A DNA stretch of 34,622 bases from a virus. The notes under the pieces are model-generated. The model made no database searches, was not told where the DNA came from, and saw only the letters and a program-made list of their open reading frames with translations. The translations under genes and the position numbers were made by a program. Location of the stretch: positions 1-34,622 of IMG/VR virus record IMGVR_UViG_3300031364_000011; one strand, given 5' to 3'. The first letter of the stretch is position 1. Every line of letters begins with the position of its first letter. Below, piece by piece: positions 15,768 through 24,646 of this stretch.

Positions 15768-17499
15768 TCGCTATAGTATCGAAGCAGTATTTAGAGCAAT
15801 AGATAAGTTCACAGCTCCTATGACAAAGTTTACACGCTCGACAAAAACATTCACAAGTATTGTTAGGCGTGATTTTGCACGTGCTCAACGATCGGTCAAT
15901 AATTTTGTAAGAAACTTTAAAAGAAATTTTGGCAGGAATCTTCTTATCGGTGTAGGTATAGCAGGTGCAGCAATAACAAAGTTGACAATTGAATCGTCAA
16001 AAGCATGGGATATACAAGCAGCTGCAATAAAAAATGTAGAGGCAGGTATACAATCGACGGCGGGTATTGCGAACAGAAGTCTTGCAGAATTAGAAGCACA
16101 GGCAAAATCATTACAGGCTAACACGTTCATAGGCGATGAATCTATTCTCCAAGGTGTTACAGCTCAAATGCTCACATTTACAAATGTAACTGAGGAAAGA
16201 TTTGACAGAGCACAACAGGCAATAGTCGATGTTACTTCTAAACTTTACGGTCTTGATGCAACAACAGAAAACTTTCGTTCAACATCTATCCAAGTTGGAA
16301 AAGCCTTGAATGATCCTATTGCAAATCTCGGCGCACTTGGTAGAATGGGTATTCAATTTTCAAAATCACAAAAAGCAACCATAAAGGATCTTGTGTTAAC
16401 AGGTCGGCTAACAGAAGCGCAGAGCATTATACTCACAGAAATAGAAAAACAATATGGAGGTACAGCGGCAGCGCTCGCAAAGACGGCAGGTGGTATGCAG
16501 AAATCAACAAAGAATCTAACAGGCGATATGCTTGAGTTAATAGGAAAAGGGATTGAACCTTTACGGCTTAAGTTTTTAGAGTTTTTAAATAAAATACTTG
16601 TAAAATTATTACCATACATAAAAAAGTTTACTGATTTCATAGAACAAAATGCGGATGTTATTTTTAATACATTTGTAAATACCTTAAAAGTTGTCTGGAA
16701 TGTAGTAAAAACAGGAATAAAAGTTTTTACAACTATTTATAAAATACTCAAACCATTTGCGCCTATCATCTTCGGAATCATAGCAGCATTCATGATTTAT
16801 AAAACTGTTCTTATGGCGGCTGCTGTTGTCCAGGCGATAATGAATGTAATAATGTTGGCAAATCCAATTGGGCTTATAATTATTGCAATTGGTATACTTA
16901 TTGGACTTGTTATAATAATAGTTACTCACTGGAAAAAAATAGTCGCATGGCTTAAAAAAGTATGGGATGCGGTTGTAAAGGTAGCAAAGGCTATATGGGA
17001 TTGGCTTGTAAAAGCATTCAAAGGCGCTGTTGAATGGACAAAAAAAGTAGGCCAGAAGTTTACGTTTTTTCTTGGTCCTGCAGGCGCTATTGTCTCTATA
17101 TTGATTGAAATCGCCAAACAGTGGGATAAAATAGTAGGTAAGTTCAAATCAGATGATATATTAGGTGGCATACTTGCAATAGGCGGTGCTATTCTTTCAG
17201 GAATACTTGCGCCTGTTCAGGGATTGCTTGAATTATTATCAAAGATTCCAGGCGTAGGCGATCTTGCGAAAGGTGGTGCCGAAAAAATAGCAGAATTCAG
17301 ATCGTTTCTTACAGGCGAAGAAAAAACACCAATATCACCTGCTGAACGTTCGGCGACTATCAGAGAACAGAAAACCTCATCAGGCGAGCTTGTTATACGG
17401 GATGAAACAGGAAAGGCACAATATAAAAATATAAAAGGGTCGCCCGGATATAAAATAAGACTTCAAACGTCAAGTGGATTTTCCGGAGGTGCTCATTAA
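15760..17499 (+). CDS. Tape measure protein
   Basis: 579 residues from the ATG at 15760. It fixes tail length and is later ejected with the DNA. The N-terminal half is helical and rich in Ala, Gln and Lys. The region about 340-400 contains several long hydrophobic segments (such as IGLIIIAIGILIGLVIIIVT), and amphipathic tryptophan-rich helices follow (AIWDWLVKAFKGAVEWTKKV), as usual for tape measures. I chose this ATG, not TTG 15733, because it overlaps the end of the frameshifted chaperone. At about 1.5 angstrom per residue the tail would be roughly 85 nm, a family rule of thumb. Confidence 0.88.
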   Translation: MASRYSIEAVFRAIDKFTAPMTKFTRSTKTFTSIVRRDFARAQRSVNNFVRNFKRNFGRNLLIGVGIAGAAITKLTIESSKAWDIQAAAIKNVEAGIQSTAGIANRSLAELEAQAKSLQANTFIGDESILQGVTAQMLTFTNVTEERFDRAQQAIVDVTSKLYGLDATTENFRSTSIQVGKALNDPIANLGALGRMGIQFSKSQKATIKDLVLTGRLTEAQSIILTEIEKQYGGTAAALAKTAGGMQKSTKNLTGDMLELIGKGIEPLRLKFLEFLNKILVKLLPYIKKFTDFIEQNADVIFNTFVNTLKVVWNVVKTGIKVFTTIYKILKPFAPIIFGIIAAFMIYKTVLMAAAVVQAIMNVIMLANPIGLIIIAIGILIGLVIIIVTHWKKIVAWLKKVWDAVVKVAKAIWDWLVKAFKGAVEWTKKVGQKFTFFLGPAGAIVSILIEIAKQWDKIVGKFKSDDILGGILAIGGAILSGILAPVQGLLELLSKIPGVGDLAKGGAEKIAEFRSFLTGEEKTPISPAERSATIREQKTSSGELVIRDETGKAQYKNIKGSPGYKIRLQTSSGFSGGAH

Positions 17500-18716
17500 T
17501 GTCATGGACTGATAGATTACAGACAGCAGCTTACACTTCACCATCCGGGATACGCTTCGAGTTTCAATACGAAAATGTATCTATGAGTGTTGACAAGAAA
17601 ACCGGAGAGTTCGATTTTTCAGAGATTGACGGAACTTATATTCAGGATCTTGGCAGAAAAGGCAGAAGATTTCCATTCACTATTTATTTTTCAGGACCTG
17701 ATTATGATATTGATTCTGATTCATTTTTTGCAGCATTAGAAGAACCAGGAATAGGCACACTCGAACATCCATTATATGGCATAAGAAAAGTTATACCGAC
17801 AGGCACAATTACAAGGCGTGACGATCTTGTCACAGGTGCGAACCAGGCTATATTTGCTATAACATTTTCTGAAACGATAGTTGATATCAATTTCCCTTCA
17901 TCTGATCTTAATGAAAAAGTGGATATACAAAACTCTGTTGATAATCTTAATGAAAATATATCAGATCAATATGCAAATGATCTCGATGTAGAAAATGAAG
18001 TGGAAACGGCAGGTTTACAAAATGATATAATAGATAAAAAGGATTTGTTTGTTGATACTCTATCAGCACTTACGAAGCTTAATGATGATATTGATAATGC
18101 CATGACGACTGTTAGTAATTCAATAGATACTACAGTATTGGATTTGATTTTAAATCCAGGCGGTATTGCAAGTCAGATATTGACACTTATAAATACACCA
18201 TCTAACATTATAGCGTCGGCATCTGCATTTATTGAAGGTTACGGAAGTATAATTGATACTTATATCTCAAGTGAAAACGAATCAGCAAACGAATATTTAA
18301 ATAATTTACTTTTTACTTCTAGTTCATTCGGGGCTTTAACATTATCCATGTTTAATGTTGAATTTCTAAACAGACCAGAGGCGATAGATGCATTTGAAAA
18401 TATAGAAGACATTTTTGATAATATAACATCCTGGATGGATGATAATATAACAGCATTTGAAATACTTGATATAGGCGATATTTATTCTGCGCTTACTAAT
18501 GTGTTTTCAAAAATATCCGGTTATCTTGTCAGACTGTCTTTTGAATTACCGAAGAAAATATATTTGACATTAACATCTGACAGACAGCTGATTGAACTTG
18601 TGGCAGAGTTATATGGCAATCTCGATATGATAGATTTTTTCATACAGACAAATGACTTAACAACTGATGAAATAGAATTACTCTCTATGGGAAAGGAAAT
18701 AATATATTTTGAGTAG
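17499..18716 (+). CDS. Mu gpN-like tail/baseplate protein (DNA circularization family)
   Basis: 405 residues. The first 130 (SWTDRLQTAAYTSPSGIRFE, then IDGTYIQDLGRKGRRFPFTI, then PLYGIRKVIPTGTITRRDDL) match the conserved N-terminal domain named after phage Mu gpN. In Mu it is needed for the tail end near the baseplate; the old name DNA circularization is historical. The remainder is helical and variable. It starts in the last base of the tape measure stop and overlaps the next gene by 8 bases. Confidence 0.85.
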   Translation: MSWTDRLQTAAYTSPSGIRFEFQYENVSMSVDKKTGEFDFSEIDGTYIQDLGRKGRRFPFTIYFSGPDYDIDSDSFFAALEEPGIGTLEHPLYGIRKVIPTGTITRRDDLVTGANQAIFAITFSETIVDINFPSSDLNEKVDIQNSVDNLNENISDQYANDLDVENEVETAGLQNDIIDKKDLFVDTLSALTKLNDDIDNAMTTVSNSIDTTVLDLILNPGGIASQILTLINTPSNIIASASAFIEGYGSIIDTYISSENESANEYLNNLLFTSSSFGALTLSMFNVEFLNRPEAIDAFENIEDIFDNITSWMDDNITAFEILDIGDIYSALTNVFSKISGYLVRLSFELPKKIYLTLTSDRQLIELVAELYGNLDMIDFFIQTNDLTTDEIELLSMGKEIIYFE

Positions 18717-19971
18717 AACGCATAACGTAGTAACAGGTGACACGCTCTATGATATAGCCGGTAAATATTATGGTAATCCACATAAATGGTCTATAATACT
18801 CAACGCCAATCCTCAGTTAAGCGATAGCGCGAGAATATACCCGGGTCAGGTACTTACAATACCAGATGAAACGGAAAACATATCAAATCCAACACAATCA
18901 AAAGAATCTCCGGAATCAATACAAAATGTTTCAGATAATGCGATTTCGATTCTTATAGATGGCAATCTGTTTTCATTTTTCACAGAATATAGTATGACAT
19001 TTGAGATCGATACGTTTGATACATTTTCATTTTCTGCACCATTCGATAATTCAATAGAAATATATAGAGAAATATTCAGGCCGTTTTCTTATAAGCCTGT
19101 CTCAATTTATTATGGAAAAGAATTGATTTTTACGGGAGTATTACTTGCACCCGAATCGGCAGTTTTGCCAGATAGAAGAGAAATATCTATTTCAGGATAT
19201 TCAAAACCAGGTATTCTTAATGATTGTATGATGCCTATAACATCGTTCCCACTTGAGTTTAATAATCAAAAACTTGAACAGATAACATCTGTTCTATGTA
19301 AACCATATGGTGTTCAATATAGATTTCTTGAATCATCCGGTAATCCATTTAAAAAAGTATCAATTGGAATTGATCAGAATATATTTTCTTTTCTTTCAGA
19401 CCTTGCAAAACAGAGGGGATTGTTAATCACAAACGATTCAAAGGGAAAGCTTGTTTTCTGGAAATCAGAAACAGGAAAATCTCTTGCATCGTTTGTTGAA
19501 GGGGAATTACCATTCATTTCATGTGCGCCGTCATTTGATTATCAGAATTTTTATTCTCACATAACAGGAGTTACATCAACAACAGAGTCAAAAGATTCTG
19601 CAAAATATACATATCAAAACAAATATCTTACAAAATTAGGTATAATGAGAAATTATAATTGTACTATCGATGATGCCAAAGATTCGGACATCAAGCAGGC
19701 TGTATTATCAAAAGTTGGCAGGATGTTTGGTGAAAGCGCATCATACGAATTAACAATACAGGGACATATTGATAGACAGAGAAATATTTTTAAAAAGAAT
19801 ACAACAATAACTTTACTTTCTCCTGGGGCCATGATTTACAGGGAAACAGAGTTTTTAATAAAATCATTTACGCTTAACAGAGGGATAGACGGTGACAGTA
19901 CTGTATTTTCTCTTGTACTACCTGGAGCTTATACGGGAGAAATATCGGAGATTTTTCCATGGGAAAAATAG
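18709..19971 (+). CDS. Baseplate hub protein with N-terminal LysM domain (Mu gpP-like)
   Basis: 420 residues. Residues 4-52 form a LysM-like module (VVTGDTLYDIAGKYYGNPHK, then ARIYPGQVLTIP). The rest resembles Mu gpP / P2 gpD hub proteins, with the FSAPFD strand, VSIYYGKELIFTG near 130-145, YSKPGILNDCMMP and the late PGAMIYRETEFLIKSF followed by a FSLVLPGAY end. In P2 the LysM-type protein X is a separate gene; here it is fused. The start is TTG at 18709, with AAAGGA about 11 bases upstream. Confidence 0.82.
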   Translation: MSRTHNVVTGDTLYDIAGKYYGNPHKWSIILNANPQLSDSARIYPGQVLTIPDETENISNPTQSKESPESIQNVSDNAISILIDGNLFSFFTEYSMTFEIDTFDTFSFSAPFDNSIEIYREIFRPFSYKPVSIYYGKELIFTGVLLAPESAVLPDRREISISGYSKPGILNDCMMPITSFPLEFNNQKLEQITSVLCKPYGVQYRFLESSGNPFKKVSIGIDQNIFSFLSDLAKQRGLLITNDSKGKLVFWKSETGKSLASFVEGELPFISCAPSFDYQNFYSHITGVTSTTESKDSAKYTYQNKYLTKLGIMRNYNCTIDDAKDSDIKQAVLSKVGRMFGESASYELTIQGHIDRQRNIFKKNTTITLLSPGAMIYRETEFLIKSFTLNRGIDGDSTVFSLVLPGAYTGEISEIFPWEK

Positions 19972-20432
19972 CACGTTGGTTATCATCAAAAGTAGAGACT
20001 TATATAACCGGTATTATTGAGAGCAGGATAAATGAACGCATACAGTCTATATTGTATGGTCCAGCCGGTGATGATTCACCACCGTTACCAGATGACAGAT
20101 GTTTGATGATAAAAATTGACGGTTCAGGAAACCATATTATTTCAGGCGTTATATGCAAATCTCAAGGCGCGGACCCTGGAGAAAAGATTTTATATTCCCG
20201 TGATTCGAATGGAAATGTCCAGGCTACAATAAAACTATTATCAGATGGCACAATAGAAATAAACGGAAATGCTGATTTTGCAGTATCATGGACAGATTTG
20301 AATGCAGCTTTGCAGGGTTTGGTAACCGCAATAAATGCAGCATTTGCATCAAAATCAAATGGTAGTGGATCACCTGGGACATTAACTCTTGATCTTTCAA
20401 GTGCAAAATCAACGGAGGTGAAATTGTCATGA
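19959..20432 (+). CDS. Baseplate spike protein, Mu gp45-like
   Basis: 157 residues. The N-terminal helix (about 5-35) is followed by a short OB-like region and then a regular strand run (YSRDSNGNVQATIKLLSDGT, then IEINGNADFAV) expected for the triple-stranded beta-helix of the membrane-piercing spike. The end, STEVKLS, is polar. The place between hub and gp46-like wedge is the same as in Mu. It overlaps the hub gene by 13 bases and the next gene by 4. Confidence 0.8.
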   Translation: MGKIARWLSSKVETYITGIIESRINERIQSILYGPAGDDSPPLPDDRCLMIKIDGSGNHIISGVICKSQGADPGEKILYSRDSNGNVQATIKLLSDGTIEINGNADFAVSWTDLNAALQGLVTAINAAFASKSNGSGSPGTLTLDLSSAKSTEVKLS

Positions 20433-20896
20433 ACAGTTATGAAGGTGATGTTTTAATTCATTCAACTAATGACGGTGGCGAGATCAATTTTAACGATGGT
20501 GTTATAGAAATGACTCAAGGATTTGAATCAATAGTTTATTTATTGTTATTCGGAGGAAATTATAAAGATGACGGAACAGATGCAACAAAAAAATATCAGT
20601 GGTGGGGCAATCTCCTTGAGGAAAATAATCCGGAAAGAAAATTACATAGTAGATTTCAGAATCTATTATATGGTTTACCGGCGACCCCTGCGAATCTTAA
20701 ACGATTACAGGTGGCTGCAGAACAAGATTTATTGGTCTTGACTTCTGAAAAAATATGCGATAAAATTGAAATTGAATTAAGCATATCAGCAAAAAATTGG
20801 ATTTCAGGTGAAATAATATTATGGAAAGATCAACAGAAGTTATATGAGACATCATTTGAAGAAAACTGGAAAGGGCAGGTAGAAAATGGCTCTTGA
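20429..20896 (+). CDS. Baseplate wedge, Mu gp46-like (gp25/W family)
   Basis: 155 residues. The opening GEINFNDGVIEMTQGFESIVYLLLFGG and the central YQWWGNLLEENNPERKLHSR block are characteristic of Mu gp46-type proteins, the small wedge protein that helps start sheath assembly. Later strands end in WISGEIILWKDQ. It overlaps its neighbours by 4 bases upstream and 11 bases downstream. Confidence 0.8.
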   Translation: MNSYEGDVLIHSTNDGGEINFNDGVIEMTQGFESIVYLLLFGGNYKDDGTDATKKYQWWGNLLEENNPERKLHSRFQNLLYGLPATPANLKRLQVAAEQDLLVLTSEKICDKIEIELSISAKNWISGEIILWKDQQKLYETSFEENWKGQVENGS

Positions 20897-23051
20897 AAAT
20901 AAAACAATCAGTGAAATAAATGAAGCTATTATAAATCAAATAGAGGCGCAAATAAGTCAAACAATTCCAATTCTCCCAATTTCATTCACGCGTATTTTAG
21001 CAAAAATACTCGCAGGTGTTTTTTTAATTCTTTATAAAGTAGCACAAAAATTATTTTTAGATATATTTGTCTCAACAGCAAGTTTTAAGGAAACGACGAT
21101 ATTCGGAAAAAAAGTAACACCTCTTATAGAGTGGGGCGTAGTGGTTGGTGCAGGCCAGCCACAAACAGCCATACAGACGGAGCTTAAAATAGAAGTCACT
21201 GTAAACGATATAGGAGAAACATTACCTTCGGGTACTCAGTTTATTTCGACGTTAAACGGTCTTATATATATTACACAAACAGATTATATATTAACAGCGG
21301 GCCCGGATGCTATTGATGTTATATGTACAACTGGAGGAAGTGACGGAAATCTTGAAGTAGGCCAGACGCTTACACTTATTAACACGCTGGGAATTATTGA
21401 TAATGACGCAGATATAACTGATATATTGATTACAGGTGTTGACGCAGAATCAGAAGCATCTTATCGTCAAAGAGTTGTTGAACGATTTCAATTACAACCA
21501 CAGGGCGGGGCATTAGCTGATTATCGCTTATGGGCATCGGAAGTTGAGGGCGTCTTACAAACATATATTTATACCGGTGACCCTGGGAACGTTTTGATTT
21601 ATGTTGCGGGTGATATAGATTTATATAGTGATAGAATACCGGATAGCGCATTATTGCTATTAATCGGTGCAGCGTGTACATACGATCCAATTACAGGAAA
21701 AGCTACAAGAAAACAGGTTACAGCAATTATAGATCCGGATGGCGATGAAACATATGGGAATGTATTACCAATCACGGTTAAGTTGTTTGATGTGATTATT
21801 TTTGATCTTGATGTCGAAGATGAAGCCGATGTAATGGATCAGATAGAGGAAGCGCTTGAAGCATTTTTCCTTGAGAAAGAACCATATATTTTAGGTTTAT
21901 CGGTATTGCCAAGGCGGGATATAGTTTCGAGAGTTAATGTGATAGGAATTATTGATGATATAGTTAATGCGAATAATGGCAGTTTTTCAGATGCTTTAAT
22001 ATATGAAAAAGATACTTATATGGCCGTAGCGCACGACACTTCGCCCTATATTACCATCTATAAAAGATCCGGCGACGTGTTTACCAAGTTAGCTGATCCA
22101 GCCGACTTGCCCGCAGGTGCAGGACGAGGTTTTTCTTTTTCTGCTAATGGTGTTTATATGGCCGTAGCGCACTACACTTCGCCCTATATTACTATCTACA
22201 AGCGTTCTGGTGATACATTCACCAAGTTAGCTGATCCGGCTAGTTTACCAACTGGAAATGGGCAACTATGTGCCTTCTCATCGGACGACACCTATCTTGC
22301 AGTTTCGTATACAACTTCACCTTATATTACCATCTATAAGCGGTCTGGTGATACATTCACCAAGTTAGCTGATCCGGCTAGTTTACCGGCGAGTACCGGT
22401 TATGCTTGCGCTTTCTCATCTGATGATACCTATCTTGCGGTGGCGCATCCAACTTCCCCCTATATTACCATCTACAAGCGGTCTGGCGACACTTTCACCA
22501 AACTAGCTGATCCGGCTAGTTTACCAACTGGAAATGGTTATGCTTGCGCTTTCTCATCGGACGGTACTTATCTTGCAGTGGGGCATAGCACTTCGCCTTA
22601 TATCACCATATATAAACGTTCTGGTGATACATTCACCAAGTTAGCTGATCCGGCTAGTTTACCAACTGGAATAGTACGTGGTTGTATATTTTCATCAGAT
22701 GATACCTATCTTGCAGTTTCGCATATTGGCTCGCCCTATATTACCATCTATAAAAGATCCGGCGACACTTTCACCAAGTTAGCCGATCCGGCAAGCTTGC
22801 CGGCGGGAAATGGGCAACTATGTGCCTTCTCATCGGATAATATCTACTTCGCCGTAGCACATTCATATTCGCCTTATATTACCATATATAAACGTTCAGT
22901 TGATACTTTCACCAAGTTAGCCGATCCTGCAAGTCTGCCGACTGGAGATGGCTACGGCGTTATGTTCTCAACCGGCGGATTGATAAACTTTCATACCCTC
23001 GAAGAAGGTCAGCTTGCACAATTAGATTTATTGGATTTTCAGGATTCATAA
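20886..23051 (+). CDS. Baseplate J protein (Mu gp47-like) with inserted seven-repeat propeller
   Basis: 721 residues. Residues 1-360 are a normal baseplate J protein: FGKKVTPLIEWGVVVGAG, LPSGTQFIST, AESEASYRQRVVERFQLQPQ and the RRDIVSRVNV end. Residues about 377-695 are seven near-identical 46-residue repeats with SPYITIYKRSGDTF, KLADPASLP and AFSSDDTYLAVAH, most simply a seven-bladed beta-propeller. The last 26 residues (FHTLEEGQLAQLDLLDF) look like the normal J C-terminus, so the array was inserted inside the gene, not added after it. J bridges hub and wedge; the array would give the baseplate rim a binding surface. Confidence 0.85.
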   Translation: MALENKTISEINEAIINQIEAQISQTIPILPISFTRILAKILAGVFLILYKVAQKLFLDIFVSTASFKETTIFGKKVTPLIEWGVVVGAGQPQTAIQTELKIEVTVNDIGETLPSGTQFISTLNGLIYITQTDYILTAGPDAIDVICTTGGSDGNLEVGQTLTLINTLGIIDNDADITDILITGVDAESEASYRQRVVERFQLQPQGGALADYRLWASEVEGVLQTYIYTGDPGNVLIYVAGDIDLYSDRIPDSALLLLIGAACTYDPITGKATRKQVTAIIDPDGDETYGNVLPITVKLFDVIIFDLDVEDEADVMDQIEEALEAFFLEKEPYILGLSVLPRRDIVSRVNVIGIIDDIVNANNGSFSDALIYEKDTYMAVAHDTSPYITIYKRSGDVFTKLADPADLPAGAGRGFSFSANGVYMAVAHYTSPYITIYKRSGDTFTKLADPASLPTGNGQLCAFSSDDTYLAVSYTTSPYITIYKRSGDTFTKLADPASLPASTGYACAFSSDDTYLAVAHPTSPYITIYKRSGDTFTKLADPASLPTGNGYACAFSSDGTYLAVGHSTSPYITIYKRSGDTFTKLADPASLPTGIVRGCIFSSDDTYLAVSHIGSPYITIYKRSGDTFTKLADPASLPAGNGQLCAFSSDNIYFAVAHSYSPYITIYKRSVDTFTKLADPASLPTGDGYGVMFSTGGLINFHTLEEGQLAQLDLLDFQDS
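22014..22970 (+). repeat. Propeller repeat array 1 (7 copies, 138-base unit)
   Basis: Seven copies of a 46-codon unit inside the baseplate J gene. The array begins in mid-unit (YMAVAH followed by SPYITIYKRS) and ends with the complementary part (TKLADPASLP then VMFS), a circular permutation that would let the last blade close on the first. Differences cluster after LP and between AH and SP. DNA copies differ by silent changes (for example KRS as aaaagatcc, aagcgttct or aagcggtct) in a mosaic pattern. Confidence 0.85.
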
Positions 23052-24646
23052 TGGCAGTAAATGAAAAATGGTTTAAAGTAATAAAACAACTCGTTCCAAA
23101 GTCAAATGCATTTATATTATTTATTCAGAAAAAATTTACTCAATTTTTTGAAGGATTGACGATAATACCTGATGAGTTCAGAGACTATATACATCAAATA
23201 TGGTTTGATATTTTCCCGTCAACTACAAGAGAATTAACAAAATGGAAAAATCAATTTGGAATAATCTATTTTCCAACTCTGGAAGCAGATCAGCGTCAAA
23301 TGATAGATACAGAATGGAAATTAGAAGGCGGTCAAGGAAAAGATTATATTCAGGAACAATTACAAAATGCAGGATTCGATGTCCAGGTACATGAAAATAT
23401 AGCACCTGTTAATCCTGATTTTTTTTATGATGGCGACAATTTACTTGTTAACGGTCCGCTAAAAGAAGCCGGGCAGATTGAAAAAGTATATATAATCACA
23501 GATGATTCTGATTATTGGGGATTTTTCTTTTTTATTGGAGGAGATGTAACCTACGCGCTGATATGTGATAAGTTAGATGATCCTGCCAGTTTACCAGCAG
23601 ATGATAGTTATGGATGCGCTTTCTCATCCGATGATACTTACCTTGCAGTGGGACATATTGGCTCGCCCTATATTACCATCTACAAGCGGTCTGGCGACAC
23701 TTTCACCAAACTAGCTGATCCTGCTAGTTTACCGGCGAGTACCGGTTATGCTTGCGCTTTCTCATCTGATGATACCTATCTTGCGGTGGCGCATAATACT
23801 TCGCCCTATATTACCATCTATAAAAGATCCGGCGACATTTTCACCAAGCTAGCTAATCCGGCAAGCTTGCCAGCGGGAAATGGTTTAGCTTGTGCTTTCT
23901 CATCGGATGGTACTTATCTTGCAGTGGGGCATATTGGCTCGCCCTATATTACCATCTATAAAAGATCCGGCGACATTTTCACCAAGCTAGCTAATCCGGC
24001 AAGCTTGCCGGCGGGAAATGGTCGAGGGTGCGCATTCTCAGCAGACGATACTTACCTTGCGGTGGCGCACTACACTTCCCCCTATATTACCATCTACAAG
24101 CGGTCTGGTGATACATTCACCAAGTTAGCTGATCCGGCAAGCTTACCGGCGGGAAATGGTCGAGGGTGCGCATTCTCAGCAGACGGTACTTACCTTGCGG
24201 TGGCGCACTATACTTCCCCCTATATTACCATCTACAAGCGGTCTGGCGACACTTTCACCAAACTAGCTGATCCGGCAAGCTTGCCAGCGGGGACCGGTTT
24301 AGCTTGTGCTTTCTCATCGGATAGTACTTATCTTGCAGTGGGGCATAATACTTCGCCCTATATTACCATCTATAAAAGATCCGGCGACATTTTCACCAAG
24401 CTAGCTAATCCGGCAAGCTTGCCAGCGGGGACCGGTTTAGCTTGTGCTTTCTCATCGGATGGTACTTATCTTACAGTGGGGCATATTGGCTCGCCCTATA
24501 TTACCATCTATAAAAGATCTAGAAATGGTATTTTTGAAATAGAAACAGTTAATATATCATCTGATAGAGAAAATGAATTTAAACGATTAATATTAAAATT
24601 AAAACCTGCTCAGACGTGGACAATATTGATTGTTAATTATACATAA
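23051..24646 (+). CDS. Mu gp48-like tail protein (DUF2313) with inserted seven-repeat propeller
   Basis: 531 residues. Residues 1-172 match the Mu gp48/DUF2313 type (LVPKSNAF, then IFPSTTRELTKWKNQFGI and WGFFFFIGGD). Residues about 174-490 are seven copies of the same 46-residue repeat found in the upstream gene. The final 41 residues (SSDRENEFKRLILKLKPAQT followed by WTILIVNY) are the normal conserved family end. So here too the array sits inside the gene, a few tens of residues before its C-terminus. The start directly follows the previous gene's stop. The gene abuts the next, convergent gene with no base between the two stop codons. Confidence 0.85.
   Translation: MAVNEKWFKVIKQLVPKSNAFILFIQKKFTQFFEGLTIIPDEFRDYIHQIWFDIFPSTTRELTKWKNQFGIIYFPTLEADQRQMIDTEWKLEGGQGKDYIQEQLQNAGFDVQVHENIAPVNPDFFYDGDNLLVNGPLKEAGQIEKVYIITDDSDYWGFFFFIGGDVTYALICDKLDDPASLPADDSYGCAFSSDDTYLAVGHIGSPYITIYKRSGDTFTKLADPASLPASTGYACAFSSDDTYLAVAHNTSPYITIYKRSGDIFTKLANPASLPAGNGLACAFSSDGTYLAVGHIGSPYITIYKRSGDIFTKLANPASLPAGNGRGCAFSADDTYLAVAHYTSPYITIYKRSGDTFTKLADPASLPAGNGRGCAFSADGTYLAVAHYTSPYITIYKRSGDTFTKLADPASLPAGTGLACAFSSDSTYLAVGHNTSPYITIYKRSGDIFTKLANPASLPAGTGLACAFSSDGTYLTVGHIGSPYITIYKRSRNGIFEIETVNISSDRENEFKRLILKLKPAQTWTILIVNYT
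23570..24520 (+). repeat. Propeller repeat array 2 (7 copies, 138-base unit)
   Basis: Seven copies of the unit, here beginning with KLDDPASLP and ending with SPYITIYKRS, so the array is cut in another phase than array 1. Some neighbouring units are almost identical at DNA level (the two units with the GRGCAFSAD loop near 24018 and 24158), and a 72-base block at 23723-23794 is identical to 22377-22448 in array 1. Recent duplication and exchange are likely. Confidence 0.85.

Noticed and set aside
22014-24520. Regular repeats as a CRISPR array
   Set aside because: The 138-base units are coding, in frame with J and gp48, have no short palindromic repeat and no unique spacers, and there are no cas genes.
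22014-24520. Diversity-generating retroelement acting on the propeller loops
   Set aside because: No reverse transcriptase, template repeat or adenine-biased variable region is visible in the window; mosaic silent changes fit recombination better.
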